Assembly (NCBI GenBank): GCA_036524155.1 | Contig: DATDCV010000302.1 | Location: 1 to 14,649, forward strand | Reading direction: 5' to 3' | DNA: 14,649 bases | Source of the DNA: DATDCV01 sp036524155 | GTDB taxonomy: Bacteria > Verrucomicrobiota > Verrucomicrobiia > Limisphaerales > UBA8199 | In this document: positions 1-6,990 of the stretch, one piece after another | How positions within the stretch are numbered: position 1 is the first letter of the stretch | Layout of the letters: the number at the start of each line of letters is the position of its first letter | Notes under the pieces: generated by a model | Told to the model about the DNA's origin: nothing | What the model saw: the letters and a program-made list of their open reading frames with translations, nothing else | Database searches by the model: none | Position numbers and translations under genes: made by a program

Positions 1-123
1 AAGCGACGCAAGCGCTCCTGCCCACGCGCGCTGCGGCAACCTGTGAGTAGTTGGCCACGCTTGCGCAGAAACACCTATCATAATGGCCCCGTCGAATACT
101 CCGTCGGAGAGATCTATGCCTGA
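1..123 (+). CDS. Possible C-terminus of an upstream gene (partial)
   Basis: The frame starting at base 1 is open for 40 codons and stops at TGA 121-123. It is Arg-rich at first and ends in HNGPVEYSVGEIYA. I do not recognise it. What favours a real gene is the junction: the ATG at 116 of the following ATPase would overlap this stop as ATGCCTGA, the same 8-base geometry as the next junction (ATGTCTGA, 2739-2746), and a GGAGAG at 106-111 lies just upstream of that ATG. It could equally be a chance open frame, since another frame also stays open to a TAG at 48-50. Confidence 0.3.
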   Translation, partial: KRRKRSCPRALRQPVSSWPRLRRNTYHNGPVEYSVGEIYA

Positions 124-505
124 ATTCCTAAAAGGCATTGGCCTTAGGCTGAAGTGGTTTCACGGCGAAGACCTCGTTGCAGAGCTGCCCGAAGCAGACG
201 TAGCCTTTCTAAATGGTGCTTTGGTGTTTGGGCGGTTCTCCCGTCCCACTGCTGAAGCACAGTACGTGAGACTCCTCTCGCTTTACGAGTTGAGCGATAC
301 AGAATCACCCGAATACCAGCGAGCGAAGCGCCAGGGTGTCTCCCCATTCGATCTGTATGCAAGATTCCGGGATCAAATAGTCGAGGTGCTGGTCAAAAAG
401 CATGTGAAGGAGGTGGGCTATCAGCGCGAGCATGTCCTTCGTGAATTACTCCAGAACGCCGAAAGCGCCTACGCCAGCAAGAAAGGCGCTATAAGCGTGC
501 CTTGA
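83..505 (+). CDS. GHKL (sacsin/HSP90-like) ATPase, N-terminal fragment before an in-frame TGA
   Basis: This is the first 140 codons of a GHKL-type ATPase. A basic/hydrophobic N-terminal region of about 90 residues leads into the N box around residues 118-126 (VLRELLQNAES), where the conserved Glu and Asn coordinate Mg-ATP in HSP90, MutL and sacsin-like proteins. Translation stops at TGA 503-505, directly before the rest of the ATP fold, which continues in the same frame at 509. The fragment alone lacks the G1 and G2 boxes and cannot form an ATPase site. The ATG at 83 is the first start after a stop at 44-46, but it has no Shine-Dalgarno. ATG 116 (MPEFLKGIG) has GGAGAG upstream and an 8-base overlap with a possible preceding gene, and may be the true start. 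The nonsense codon may be a real mutation or a sequence error. Assignment to the GHKL superfamily is good; the cellular role is inferred only from context. Confidence 0.75.
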   Translation: MAPSNTPSERSMPEFLKGIGLRLKWFHGEDLVAELPEADVAFLNGALVFGRFSRPTAEAQYVRLLSLYELSDTESPEYQRAKRQGVSPFDLYARFRDQIVEVLVKKHVKEVGYQREHVLRELLQNAESAYASKKGAISVP

Positions 506-508
506 GTC

Positions 509-2746
509 GTGTGCAGTATCAAGAAGGCGCCTGGGTCCGAAAACCATTTGGTCACCGTGCGACACGCCGGGCGTGCTTTCAACGAGACGGACCGCGATGG
601 GAAGGACCGTCCGGACATTGAGCGCATAATCAAAATCAACGCCCCCAATCAGAATACGGAACAGGAAGTCGGCAGATTCAATCGTGGCTTTAAGTCTGTT
701 TTCACAGTCGCCCAAGGCGGGACGGTAAAAATACGCAGCGGCCAATACAGATTTGAGATTCAGGACCTGCTATTGCTCAGCCCGGCAGAGCCAAAGCCAA
801 GCCACCCAGCTCAGGTTGAGACCGAGTTCGAGTTTGCAGCTTCCACCGCCGACACTTTGGCCCTCTTGCGCCTGCGGGAGCCCCCAAATTCAAAGCATCC
901 GCCACCGGTTCTGAACCCAACGAGCCTGGTCTTTCTGTCGCAGTTGCGGCGTGTTCGAATTGAGCTTGAAGACCGCTTTTGGGAATGGCAGGTGGACTGG
1001 AGACACCTCTCAGGCGGATGGGTCCGAGTGGAGGTCGTGGAGACCACTTCGGGTAAGGGAGAAGCGTTCCTGGTGTACCGCGGAAAAATGGAAGGCGGAA
1101 AGCACTATGGTGTGGCGATCCGAGTGGACAAGAACGACCTCCCGCAGAAGCTCGATGACGAGTGGCGCACACTCCGGTTAACATTTGAAACCGAACGCGC
1201 TTTCGGACTGGATCTGCTGGTAAATGGAGACTTTGATGCCGATCAAGGGCGGGTCAATGTTCGCAGCCTGGCCACGACAGGAACAGAAATCATCAAAGCG
1301 GCCATGAACGTGGCGTTGGAGAGCGCTGCCATGCATTTGCACATCAGTTTCTCCAAACAGATGTGGGTTGCCTGGGCCAGGGTCTTGCATCTGAAAGACT
1401 CCGTCGAACTTTTGGAAAACTGTTTCGGCCAGGAATCGTCACGGTTTTCAACATGGGTGACGCGGTTGGAGGATCTCATGAGTTCCTCTGTTCCTTGCGC
1501 CACAAATCCGTTACCGCTTTCGGACGCGGAATTCCCGACGCGACTCATGAGGCTCCTGGCAAAGGACTTCGGTGTGCGATGGGGTTTCACTTCCCACAAC
1601 TGGATCGAATCAGAAGCAGAGGCGGAATTGCCTCAGCGGCTCCGGGACGGGAAGGTTAAACACAGTCTCCACAGGTGGATTTCAGGTCAAAGACCGCTAT
1701 CACCGGTTCTCTATACTATTCAGAAAGACCTGCGCCAGCCGGCTTTCGAAACACTACGCAGGAGTCTTTCAAAACCGGAGCGTGATGAACTGGCCCAAGC
1801 AGAAAAAATACTGGAGGAGAAACTGCGCCCCGTCGTAGTGATTGAGCCCGAGGAGGAAGAGGTCGAACAGGTCTTGTTGCCCACAATTGAGGCTTGGACC
1901 GTGGAACAGCTTTATAGCTGGTGGACTGGTCAGGGCAGTCCGCAACATGAGTACACGCTGGAGGGGGCGAACTGGTCAATGCTGTACCCAAAGGAGGAAG
2001 ACAAGGACCATAATCGCCGCGTGGCCCGAATAAAGGCAGACCTTTCCAGGCCAGATTCGGATGAAGGGCGCGCAGTCTACTACCGGCTATTTGGGTTGGC
2101 CTGCTTGATGTCCGCCGGGCGAAGGACATCTGAAATACGGCAGTTCTGGAGCCAGGATCTCGAACCGTGTGGCTTTTGGGCGGAGACTTCTAAGCGGACC
2201 TTTTCTGAGGAAGCGGACAAGCTGTTTGAAAATCTTGTTCGCCAGCGTTTCAATAACATTAGCGCCGCCGGGGAAAGAGCCTACTTTTGGCGGAGGGTCT
2301 TCTATGACGTCCGCAAAATCCACAAAATGGTATGGGAGAACGATTTTCCTGACGTCATGATGGAAGTGGCGCAAAGGGCGGATAGCGGGCGAGCATTGAT
2401 TCAGTTTCTCAGAAGCGGCCACCTGCCAGGACAGGAAGCTTGGGTTGGCGTATTCGGCCAAAGCGCTGGTGCTCCGCTCTTTTTTGTGGTCAGGGAACTC
2501 CGCCGTCTTGGGGTCGTCGAGAACAAGCAGTTAGATCCGTTTGCTTTCTTCGCGTGCACACCCGTCCGGCGGGCCGCAGCCCGAATTGGTTGGCTTGACG
2601 AGGATTCAGCCCGTGCTGTGGATTTTGAGTCGTTAGCGTACGTGAGTGAGCAGCTTCACAAGAAGATCTCCGGCGATTCCCGTTTTGGGGCGAAATTGCT
2701 TCCAGCTTTCGATATTCCACTCCTACACCTTGGAATAAATGTCTGA
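509..2746 (+). CDS. GHKL (sacsin/HSP90-like) ATPase, main fragment after an in-frame TGA
   Basis: This continues the gene at 83 in the same reading frame, six bases after its TGA. The GTG at 509 is only the nearest possible start; no ribosome site is evident. Near its N-terminus are the remaining ATP-binding boxes: a G1-like strand and loop (VTVRHAGRAFNETD, about residues 15-28) and a G2-like box (VGRFNRGFKSVF, about 54-65). This is the pattern seen in sacsin-type ATPases, with Asn where the first Gly of GxGFKSVF usually stands. Beyond about residue 110 the protein is unrecognised: a long middle region with an acidic stretch near 450, then a helical C-terminal domain containing EAWVGVFGQSAGAPLFFVV. 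The stop overlaps the start of the helicase gene (ATGTCTGA), so the two are probably translated together. Sacsin-like ATPases beside SNF2/RapA-like helicases occur in several bacterial defence loci, so an anti-phage role is possible but not shown. If the TGA at 503 is real, this part lacks the N box and is probably inactive. Confidence 0.75.
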   Translation: MCSIKKAPGSENHLVTVRHAGRAFNETDRDGKDRPDIERIIKINAPNQNTEQEVGRFNRGFKSVFTVAQGGTVKIRSGQYRFEIQDLLLLSPAEPKPSHPAQVETEFEFAASTADTLALLRLREPPNSKHPPPVLNPTSLVFLSQLRRVRIELEDRFWEWQVDWRHLSGGWVRVEVVETTSGKGEAFLVYRGKMEGGKHYGVAIRVDKNDLPQKLDDEWRTLRLTFETERAFGLDLLVNGDFDADQGRVNVRSLATTGTEIIKAAMNVALESAAMHLHISFSKQMWVAWARVLHLKDSVELLENCFGQESSRFSTWVTRLEDLMSSSVPCATNPLPLSDAEFPTRLMRLLAKDFGVRWGFTSHNWIESEAEAELPQRLRDGKVKHSLHRWISGQRPLSPVLYTIQKDLRQPAFETLRRSLSKPERDELAQAEKILEEKLRPVVVIEPEEEEVEQVLLPTIEAWTVEQLYSWWTGQGSPQHEYTLEGANWSMLYPKEEDKDHNRRVARIKADLSRPDSDEGRAVYYRLFGLACLMSAGRRTSEIRQFWSQDLEPCGFWAETSKRTFSEEADKLFENLVRQRFNNISAAGERAYFWRRVFYDVRKIHKMVWENDFPDVMMEVAQRADSGRALIQFLRSGHLPGQEAWVGVFGQSAGAPLFFVVRELRRLGVVENKQLDPFAFFACTPVRRAAARIGWLDEDSARAVDFESLAYVSEQLHKKISGDSRFGAKLLPAFDIPLLHLGINV

Positions 2747-5498
2747 GAATTCGATACAGTCTCTAGCGCAGGGCAACCGCGTCATACACCGCGCTCACCC
2801 GGAGTTCGGCTTCGGCGTGGTCCGTTATGTCGAGCAGGATGCCTTTGGTGATGAGCGCCTTCAGGTGGCCTTTGATCATATCGACAACCTTCAAAACGTC
2901 GCGCCTGATGAGTTGGAAAAGATTTCTCAACCCCTCGAAGACGCTGGTGCTCTTGGTTCGTTGGCGGCATTCAAACGCAAGCTCGCTGCGGGGCTGGTCA
3001 TTGGTGAAAACAACCTTACGGGCGGTTTTACTCGCGCGGCCGTTCAGCCGCTCCCTCACCAAGCCTTCGTGCTCGACAAGGTCCTCGCAGCCGATCGTTT
3101 CGGTCATGTGCTGGCTGATGACGTCGGTCTTGGAAAAACCATCGAAGCCGGCCTCCTGATCACGTGTCTGATGCGCCGGGAGCCTCCGCAGCGCATTATG
3201 GTCGTTTGTCCGGCCGGCTTGGCATTGCAGTGGCAGGATGAAATGGACGAGCACTTCGGTCTCACCTTCGCGATACTGGGCGAGAACTTTGACGGCAAGC
3301 GGGCTGCCAGTTGGCGCACCCAGCCGCTGGTAATCGCACCCATTGATCGCCTTAAACGTGAGGAGTACCGAGAGCTCCTCAAACAGGTTGGGGCGTTTGA
3401 TCTTGTGCTTTGTGATGAGGCACACCGCCTTACCGCCCAACGCCGGTTTCTCACCCAGAAGCTCGACAAGACCGCCAACTACCAGCTGTTCGAATTCCTC
3501 GTGGAGAGCCGGCTCATACGTTATGTCGAGAATAACGATAAGACCCCCCGCTCTCCTAGGCTGCTGCTGCTTTCAGCCACACCGCACCAGGGTGATGATG
3601 AACGCTTCCTTTACCTGCTGCATTTGGCTAGACCGGACCTGTTCCAGCCCGGCGAAGGCTCTGTGCCCGAGCAGCTCACGGCGGCGAATCTGAGCGAGGC
3701 GCTTACTCGAACCCCAAAGTCTCGGGCAGTGGATTGGGATGGAAAACCGATCTTTAAGGGCCACAAAACCACCACTTTGGATGTGCATTGGACGCAGCCT
3801 GAAACAGAAGTGTCACGACTGCTTACCGAATACATACTAAAGAGCCTGGATTTCGCCCGAGGTTCAGACCGTTCTCACCAACTGGTCGTGCAACTGGTGA
3901 TGCACACTTTTCACAAGATTGCGGCAAGCAGCTGGGTAGCGCTCGAGAATGCATTAAGAGCCCGCTTGGACTCGATTAGTGGGCGGGCTGCTCGTCTGAC
4001 CGAACTGATCCAGGACAATGGTGAGGATCAAGCAGAAGATCTGCCGGACTTTGTGCTTCCGGCACGGGAGTTCTTCGAAAACGAGCGCGCACTGCTGGAG
4101 GATCTTCTTGGACGAATCCATAGGCTGGAGACCGACTCCAAATGGCAAAGCTGTCAGCGCCTGCTAGAAGACGCTGAAAGCGCTGAACCTGGTGTGAAGA
4201 TTCTTTTTTTCACGCAGTATCGCGCCACTCTCGGCATGCTTCAGACCCGTCTTCCCAGCCTTTTCCCAGGAGCGGGTGTCGAGATCATTCACGGCGATAT
4301 CCCGCTGGAGGAAAGGCGAAGCGCTCGGGTGCGGTTCGAAAACGCCTCGCGTTTTCTACTTTCAACGGAGGCGGGCGGAGAAGGTGTAAATCTCCACCGG
4401 GCCTGCCATGTGATGATCAATTATGACCTGCCATGGAACCCGATGCGCCTACAGCAGCGAATCGGTCGTCTCGACCGCTATGGCCAGAAGGAAGTGGTGC
4501 GGGTCTTTAACCTTCGCGTCCCGGATTCGTGGGACAGCCATATCTCGACGCGGATTCTCGAGCGCATTGATGTCATTCAACGAACAATGACCTTGGCCGG
4601 CTCTGGAGCAGTCGAGGACTACCGGGAGATGATTCTGGGGCAAGTCGCAGAACAAATCGACGCCTCTGCTCTTTTTGCGGCATACCAAACCGGGCACCAA
4701 ATATCTGAATCAGATGTGGATTCTTGGATAAGAGGCGCCGTCGCATCGATCGAACGTTGGCGGAAACTTTTCGACTCCGAGGTCGGGATGAGCGGCGATA
4801 CTACCCGGCTAAAGCCCACCTTAACCTCGGAGGATTTCAAGACAGCTTATCGGCTCTGTATTGAGAATCATTCGATCCGCCTCCGGGAATCCCGCAACAG
4901 TCAAAATCAATATGTTCCCGGTGTTTACAATTTCGATGCCCCCGATGCTTTCAGGGATCCCGTGATCCGCCCTTCTCGCACGATGCACGTTGTGTTTGAT
5001 CGGGAGGTCTTTGCCGGTGTGCGAGGGCAAGACCTGGGAACAGTTCGTGGTCAGACGATCCGGCCTCTGCTTACTGGGTTCGGAGAGCCATTTACGGATT
5101 GGCTTTTCCAAACCGCCATGCACGCACGCCGCTCCGAAAGCCTTTTCTCGCTCAAGACCGGGAACAAGTGGTCCCATGGTTCAGGGTGGTTATTGGTCTA
5201 CGCAGCTCGGTGGCTCGCTAAAGCGCGCAGGCTGTCCACTCCTGATTCTGTGATCCCATGCTTCATTGAGGAGTCCGACGAAGTAACCGTTGTCACCCCA
5301 CGGGAAGGCATGGCTCTCGTTGAGGATGCTGAGGAGCTTACAGCCACAGGGAAATTGCCGTCCCCTGAAGGAATTGCTGCAGCGGGCAAGTGCGCTCAAA
5401 AAGTCCTCCGAGACATCGCCGTCCGGCGTGATCCCTCCGCGAGGGCAGCAGCGAATCTCTCTCTGCTCCTTGCAGCTTCAATTCAAAAATCGCCGTGA
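2739..5498 (+). CDS. RapA/SNF2-type DEAH-box helicase
   Basis: A 919-residue superfamily 2 ATPase. Residues 10-62 look like a small barrel of the CarD/Tudor type (NRVIHRAHPEFGFGVVRYVE), as at the N-terminus of RapA-like proteins. The helicase core follows: a Q-motif-like PLPHQ (105-109), Walker A DDVGLGKT (127-134), DEAH box CDEAHR (225-230), motif III SATPH (279-283), and motif VI QQRIGRLDRYGQ (572-583) preceded by GGEGVNL. Residues from about 640 to 919 form an unassigned C-terminal domain. The core motifs are intact, so ATP-driven translocation on duplex nucleic acid is expected. The start ATG lies inside the stop of the GHKL ATPase gene, so the two form one operon and probably one complex or pathway. 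This helicase class is found in defence systems such as DISARM (DrmD-like), but the methylase, DrmA, DrmB and DrmC partners are absent here, so I do not call it DISARM. The family call is firm; the system is unnamed. Confidence 0.92.
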   Translation: MSENSIQSLAQGNRVIHRAHPEFGFGVVRYVEQDAFGDERLQVAFDHIDNLQNVAPDELEKISQPLEDAGALGSLAAFKRKLAAGLVIGENNLTGGFTRAAVQPLPHQAFVLDKVLAADRFGHVLADDVGLGKTIEAGLLITCLMRREPPQRIMVVCPAGLALQWQDEMDEHFGLTFAILGENFDGKRAASWRTQPLVIAPIDRLKREEYRELLKQVGAFDLVLCDEAHRLTAQRRFLTQKLDKTANYQLFEFLVESRLIRYVENNDKTPRSPRLLLLSATPHQGDDERFLYLLHLARPDLFQPGEGSVPEQLTAANLSEALTRTPKSRAVDWDGKPIFKGHKTTTLDVHWTQPETEVSRLLTEYILKSLDFARGSDRSHQLVVQLVMHTFHKIAASSWVALENALRARLDSISGRAARLTELIQDNGEDQAEDLPDFVLPAREFFENERALLEDLLGRIHRLETDSKWQSCQRLLEDAESAEPGVKILFFTQYRATLGMLQTRLPSLFPGAGVEIIHGDIPLEERRSARVRFENASRFLLSTEAGGEGVNLHRACHVMINYDLPWNPMRLQQRIGRLDRYGQKEVVRVFNLRVPDSWDSHISTRILERIDVIQRTMTLAGSGAVEDYREMILGQVAEQIDASALFAAYQTGHQISESDVDSWIRGAVASIERWRKLFDSEVGMSGDTTRLKPTLTSEDFKTAYRLCIENHSIRLRESRNSQNQYVPGVYNFDAPDAFRDPVIRPSRTMHVVFDREVFAGVRGQDLGTVRGQTIRPLLTGFGEPFTDWLFQTAMHARRSESLFSLKTGNKWSHGSGWLLVYAARWLAKARRLSTPDSVIPCFIEESDEVTVVTPREGMALVEDAEELTATGKLPSPEGIAAAGKCAQKVLRDIAVRRDPSARAAANLSLLLAASIQKSP

Positions 5499-5683
5499 GT
5501 TACACCGGCACATCCGGACGGCCCTGCGCAGCCACACTCCCACACGTCCGCTATAACTGTACACCCAGCCACTTCTTCACCAATTCAGCTTTCATGGCGC
5601 CGGAAAAACTCACAAAGATTTGCTTACCGACGAAAAGAATGTCGCTGACTTCATCAACCTAAATTATTTCGCCTAGAGTCGTT
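5499..5683. other. Gap between convergent genes, possible gene remnant
   Basis: This 185-base gap separates the helicase gene (+) from the Xre-like gene (-); both run towards it. No convincing hairpin with a T run, no tRNA and no clear inverted or tandem repeat is visible. The minus strand holds 35 open codons from 5658 down to a TAG at 5551-5553, with protein-like composition (for example KQIFVSFSGAMKAELVKKW) but a stop immediately upstream and no good start codon. It may be the end of a truncated gene. A TGTACA palindrome lies at 5558-5563. An end of the Tn7-like element could fall here, but I cannot point to TnsB-site repeats. Confidence 0.35.
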
Positions 5684-6355
5684 TCAGCCGGTCCGCCTAT
5701 CTTGCTGGTTGTTCTGAACAGGTGCGGATATCCCTTTCGCCAATCCCGGGAATCTCTTGCGCCAATCCACGCCGAGTGTCAGAGCGAGCGATGCTTCAGC
5801 CAGATCCATGAAACTTCTCGGGTCGATCAACTTGAGAAACTCCCGGGACGAATATCGAGGATCCAAACACTCCAACACGATTCTTTCAAGGTCCTCATCA
5901 AGCAGAAGTTCCACCCACAAGCGTGCGGCGTGAGCGGTGTCCTGAGGGGCGTGTACTAAGACCCTGTCTTCATAGCCCTCCGGCTGAACGCCTCGTTTGT
6001 ATCTAACTTCGACCAATCGGCTTCCTGCATCCACATCTCCAGCGGAGACCTGAACCTGCTCGTCAGGAGGACGAGAGAGGAGGTAATCAACCAGAAGGCG
6101 GTTTGAATCTTTTGTAGACTTCCTGAGCCCTGCCTTGACCTCGGCTTCGGTAAGACGTTGCAGGACAGCTTTGGTGGGGGGGTGATGGCCAATTTTGAGC
6201 AAGTGAATTGATGAGCGGCTCAAGCCCAAGGACTGGCCGATTTCCTCCCAAGTTTGCCCGGTTGAGGCCTTTAAAGACTCCAGACGCTCGAGAAACGTAG
6301 AATTTTGTTTACTTTTATCTTGCACTGTCTCGTTATGTACAATAATGTCTAACAA
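5684..6355 (-). CDS. Xre-like helix-turn-helix protein, probable regulator
   Basis: A 223-residue protein with an N-terminal Xre/Cro-type helix-turn-helix at about residues 20-72. TWEEIGQSLGLSRSSIHLLK gives helices 2 and 3, followed by a conserved-looking HHPPTKAVLQRLTEAE. The remaining 150 residues are soluble, mixed alpha/beta in appearance, and not recognised. The longest reading starts at a TTG whose bases overlap the ATG of the divergent gene at 6345. A GTG at 6325-6323 (residue 11) avoids the overlap and still keeps the whole HTH. The gene is head-to-head with the transposition operon, which is the usual position for a repressor of itself and its neighbour. That role is inferred. It could instead be an accessory gene unrelated to transposition. 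Confidence 0.7.
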   Translation of the reverse strand: MLDIIVHNETVQDKSKQNSTFLERLESLKASTGQTWEEIGQSLGLSRSSIHLLKIGHHPPTKAVLQRLTEAEVKAGLRKSTKDSNRLLVDYLLSRPPDEQVQVSAGDVDAGSRLVEVRYKRGVQPEGYEDRVLVHAPQDTAHAARLWVELLLDEDLERIVLECLDPRYSSREFLKLIDPRSFMDLAEASLALTLGVDWRKRFPGLAKGISAPVQNNQQDRRTG

Positions 6356-6366
6356 ATACTTTATGT
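6296..6366. promoter_or_regulatory. AT-rich divergent promoter/operator region
   Basis: An AT-rich patch in an otherwise GC-rich window, at the heads of the two divergent DNA-binding-protein genes. It contains a -10-like TACAAT (6338-6343, + strand), a GATAAA on the minus strand (6319-6314) with a weak TTGTAC 17 bases before it, and repeated short motifs: TGTCT at 6326-6330 and 6346-6350 (20 bases apart), and ATGT within TTATGTAC (6333), TAATGTCT (6343) and TTATGTGC (6361). The composition and position support a shared promoter; the individual boxes are weak. The longest readings of both genes start inside it, so one or both true starts may lie further in. Confidence 0.4.
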
Positions 6367-6977
6367 GCAGCCGGATTGAACATCAGTTCGACACGATTAG
6401 AAAGCAAGAATTTGCCATATCTGAAGGACCGAATAGAAAGTCTGCAAAAGAATCCCTTCGGTCAACTGTGTTGCGCGAATACCAGGCCTCAGATGACACC
6501 TTGGAGACGATCGGCGGCCGACACGGCGTTCCCATCTCGACGATTACGTGTTGGGCGAAAAAGAATGAAATTCCATTGCGGGGCCGCGGTAGGAACCTCC
6601 AGAAGGAGCCCTCGTACCAGAACCAGCAGATCCTCTTTTCATTGCCGGGGCAAACCTATGACGAGGTTGGCCGTAAGTTTGGGATCACCAAGTCTCGTGT
6701 TGCTGGAATCGTGAAGCGTTGGCGGGACTGGGCCAAAGAAAGTCATTTGCCGTTCCCGCAACCGCCAAGAAAGAAGAGCGCGCCGACCCCACGTCCGGTG
6801 GTGTTGCGGGAACCAAGGAGCGTGGTTCTGAGCTTTCGGCTAACTGCTGCGCAGGCTAGCAGACTGAAGGACTCGACTATGAACACAGCCTCTCGCGAGT
6901 CGTCCCTGAACGCGCTCGCACGCTCCATTCTATTAAACGCGATCAACTCCTCCGATCGCATGAGCAGCATTAATTAG
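6345..6977 (+). CDS. DNA-binding protein with two HTH units and a ribbon-helix-helix-like tail, head of tns operon
   Basis: A 210-residue basic protein. Residues 41-80 form a first helix-turn-helix of the resolvase/transposase type (TLETIGGRHGVPISTITCW), followed by a short basic link. Residues 93-130 form a second one (TYDEVGRKFGITKSRVAGIV). After a Pro/Lys-rich linker (137-152), residues 158-202 resemble a ribbon-helix-helix: a strand VVLSFRL and then two helices. The gene ends 13 bases before the tnsAB start, so it is almost certainly co-transcribed with the transposition genes. It is not a standard Tn7 protein. It may be an autoregulator of the operon, an accessory factor binding the transposon ends, or an extra target-selection protein. 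ATG 6345 has no Shine-Dalgarno; ATG 6363 is the next in-frame choice and keeps all domains. Confidence 0.7.
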   Translation: MSNKYFMCSRIEHQFDTIRKQEFAISEGPNRKSAKESLRSTVLREYQASDDTLETIGGRHGVPISTITCWAKKNEIPLRGRGRNLQKEPSYQNQQILFSLPGQTYDEVGRKFGITKSRVAGIVKRWRDWAKESHLPFPQPPRKKSAPTPRPVVLREPRSVVLSFRLTAAQASRLKDSTMNTASRESSLNALARSILLNAINSSDRMSSIN

Positions 6978-6990
6978 ACGCGGCAACTGT

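Noticed and set aside
503..508. Selenocysteine or programmed readthrough of the TGA
   Set aside because: No hairpin I could draw after the TGA and no reason for Sec in a GHKL ATPase; a nonsense mutation or sequence error is simpler.
1716..2129. 137-codon open frame on the minus strand within the ATPase gene
   Set aside because: Its composition is rich in Pro/Arg/Ser, as expected from antisense of GC-rich coding DNA, and the plus-strand frame is continuous here.
2763..3440. 225-codon open frame on the minus strand
   Set aside because: It lies wholly inside the helicase gene, opposite its conserved motifs, and its translation shows no domain; it is a shadow of a GC-rich gene.
2739..5498. DISARM system (DrmD-like helicase)
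   Set aside because: The helicase core fits the class, but methylase, DrmA, DrmB and DrmC genes are missing, and the partner is a GHKL ATPase instead.
5529..5572. CAGCCAC repeated at 5529 and 5566 as possible TnsB-binding sites
   Set aside because: Only seven bases match exactly and flanking identity is poor; there are no further copies and no inverted partner.
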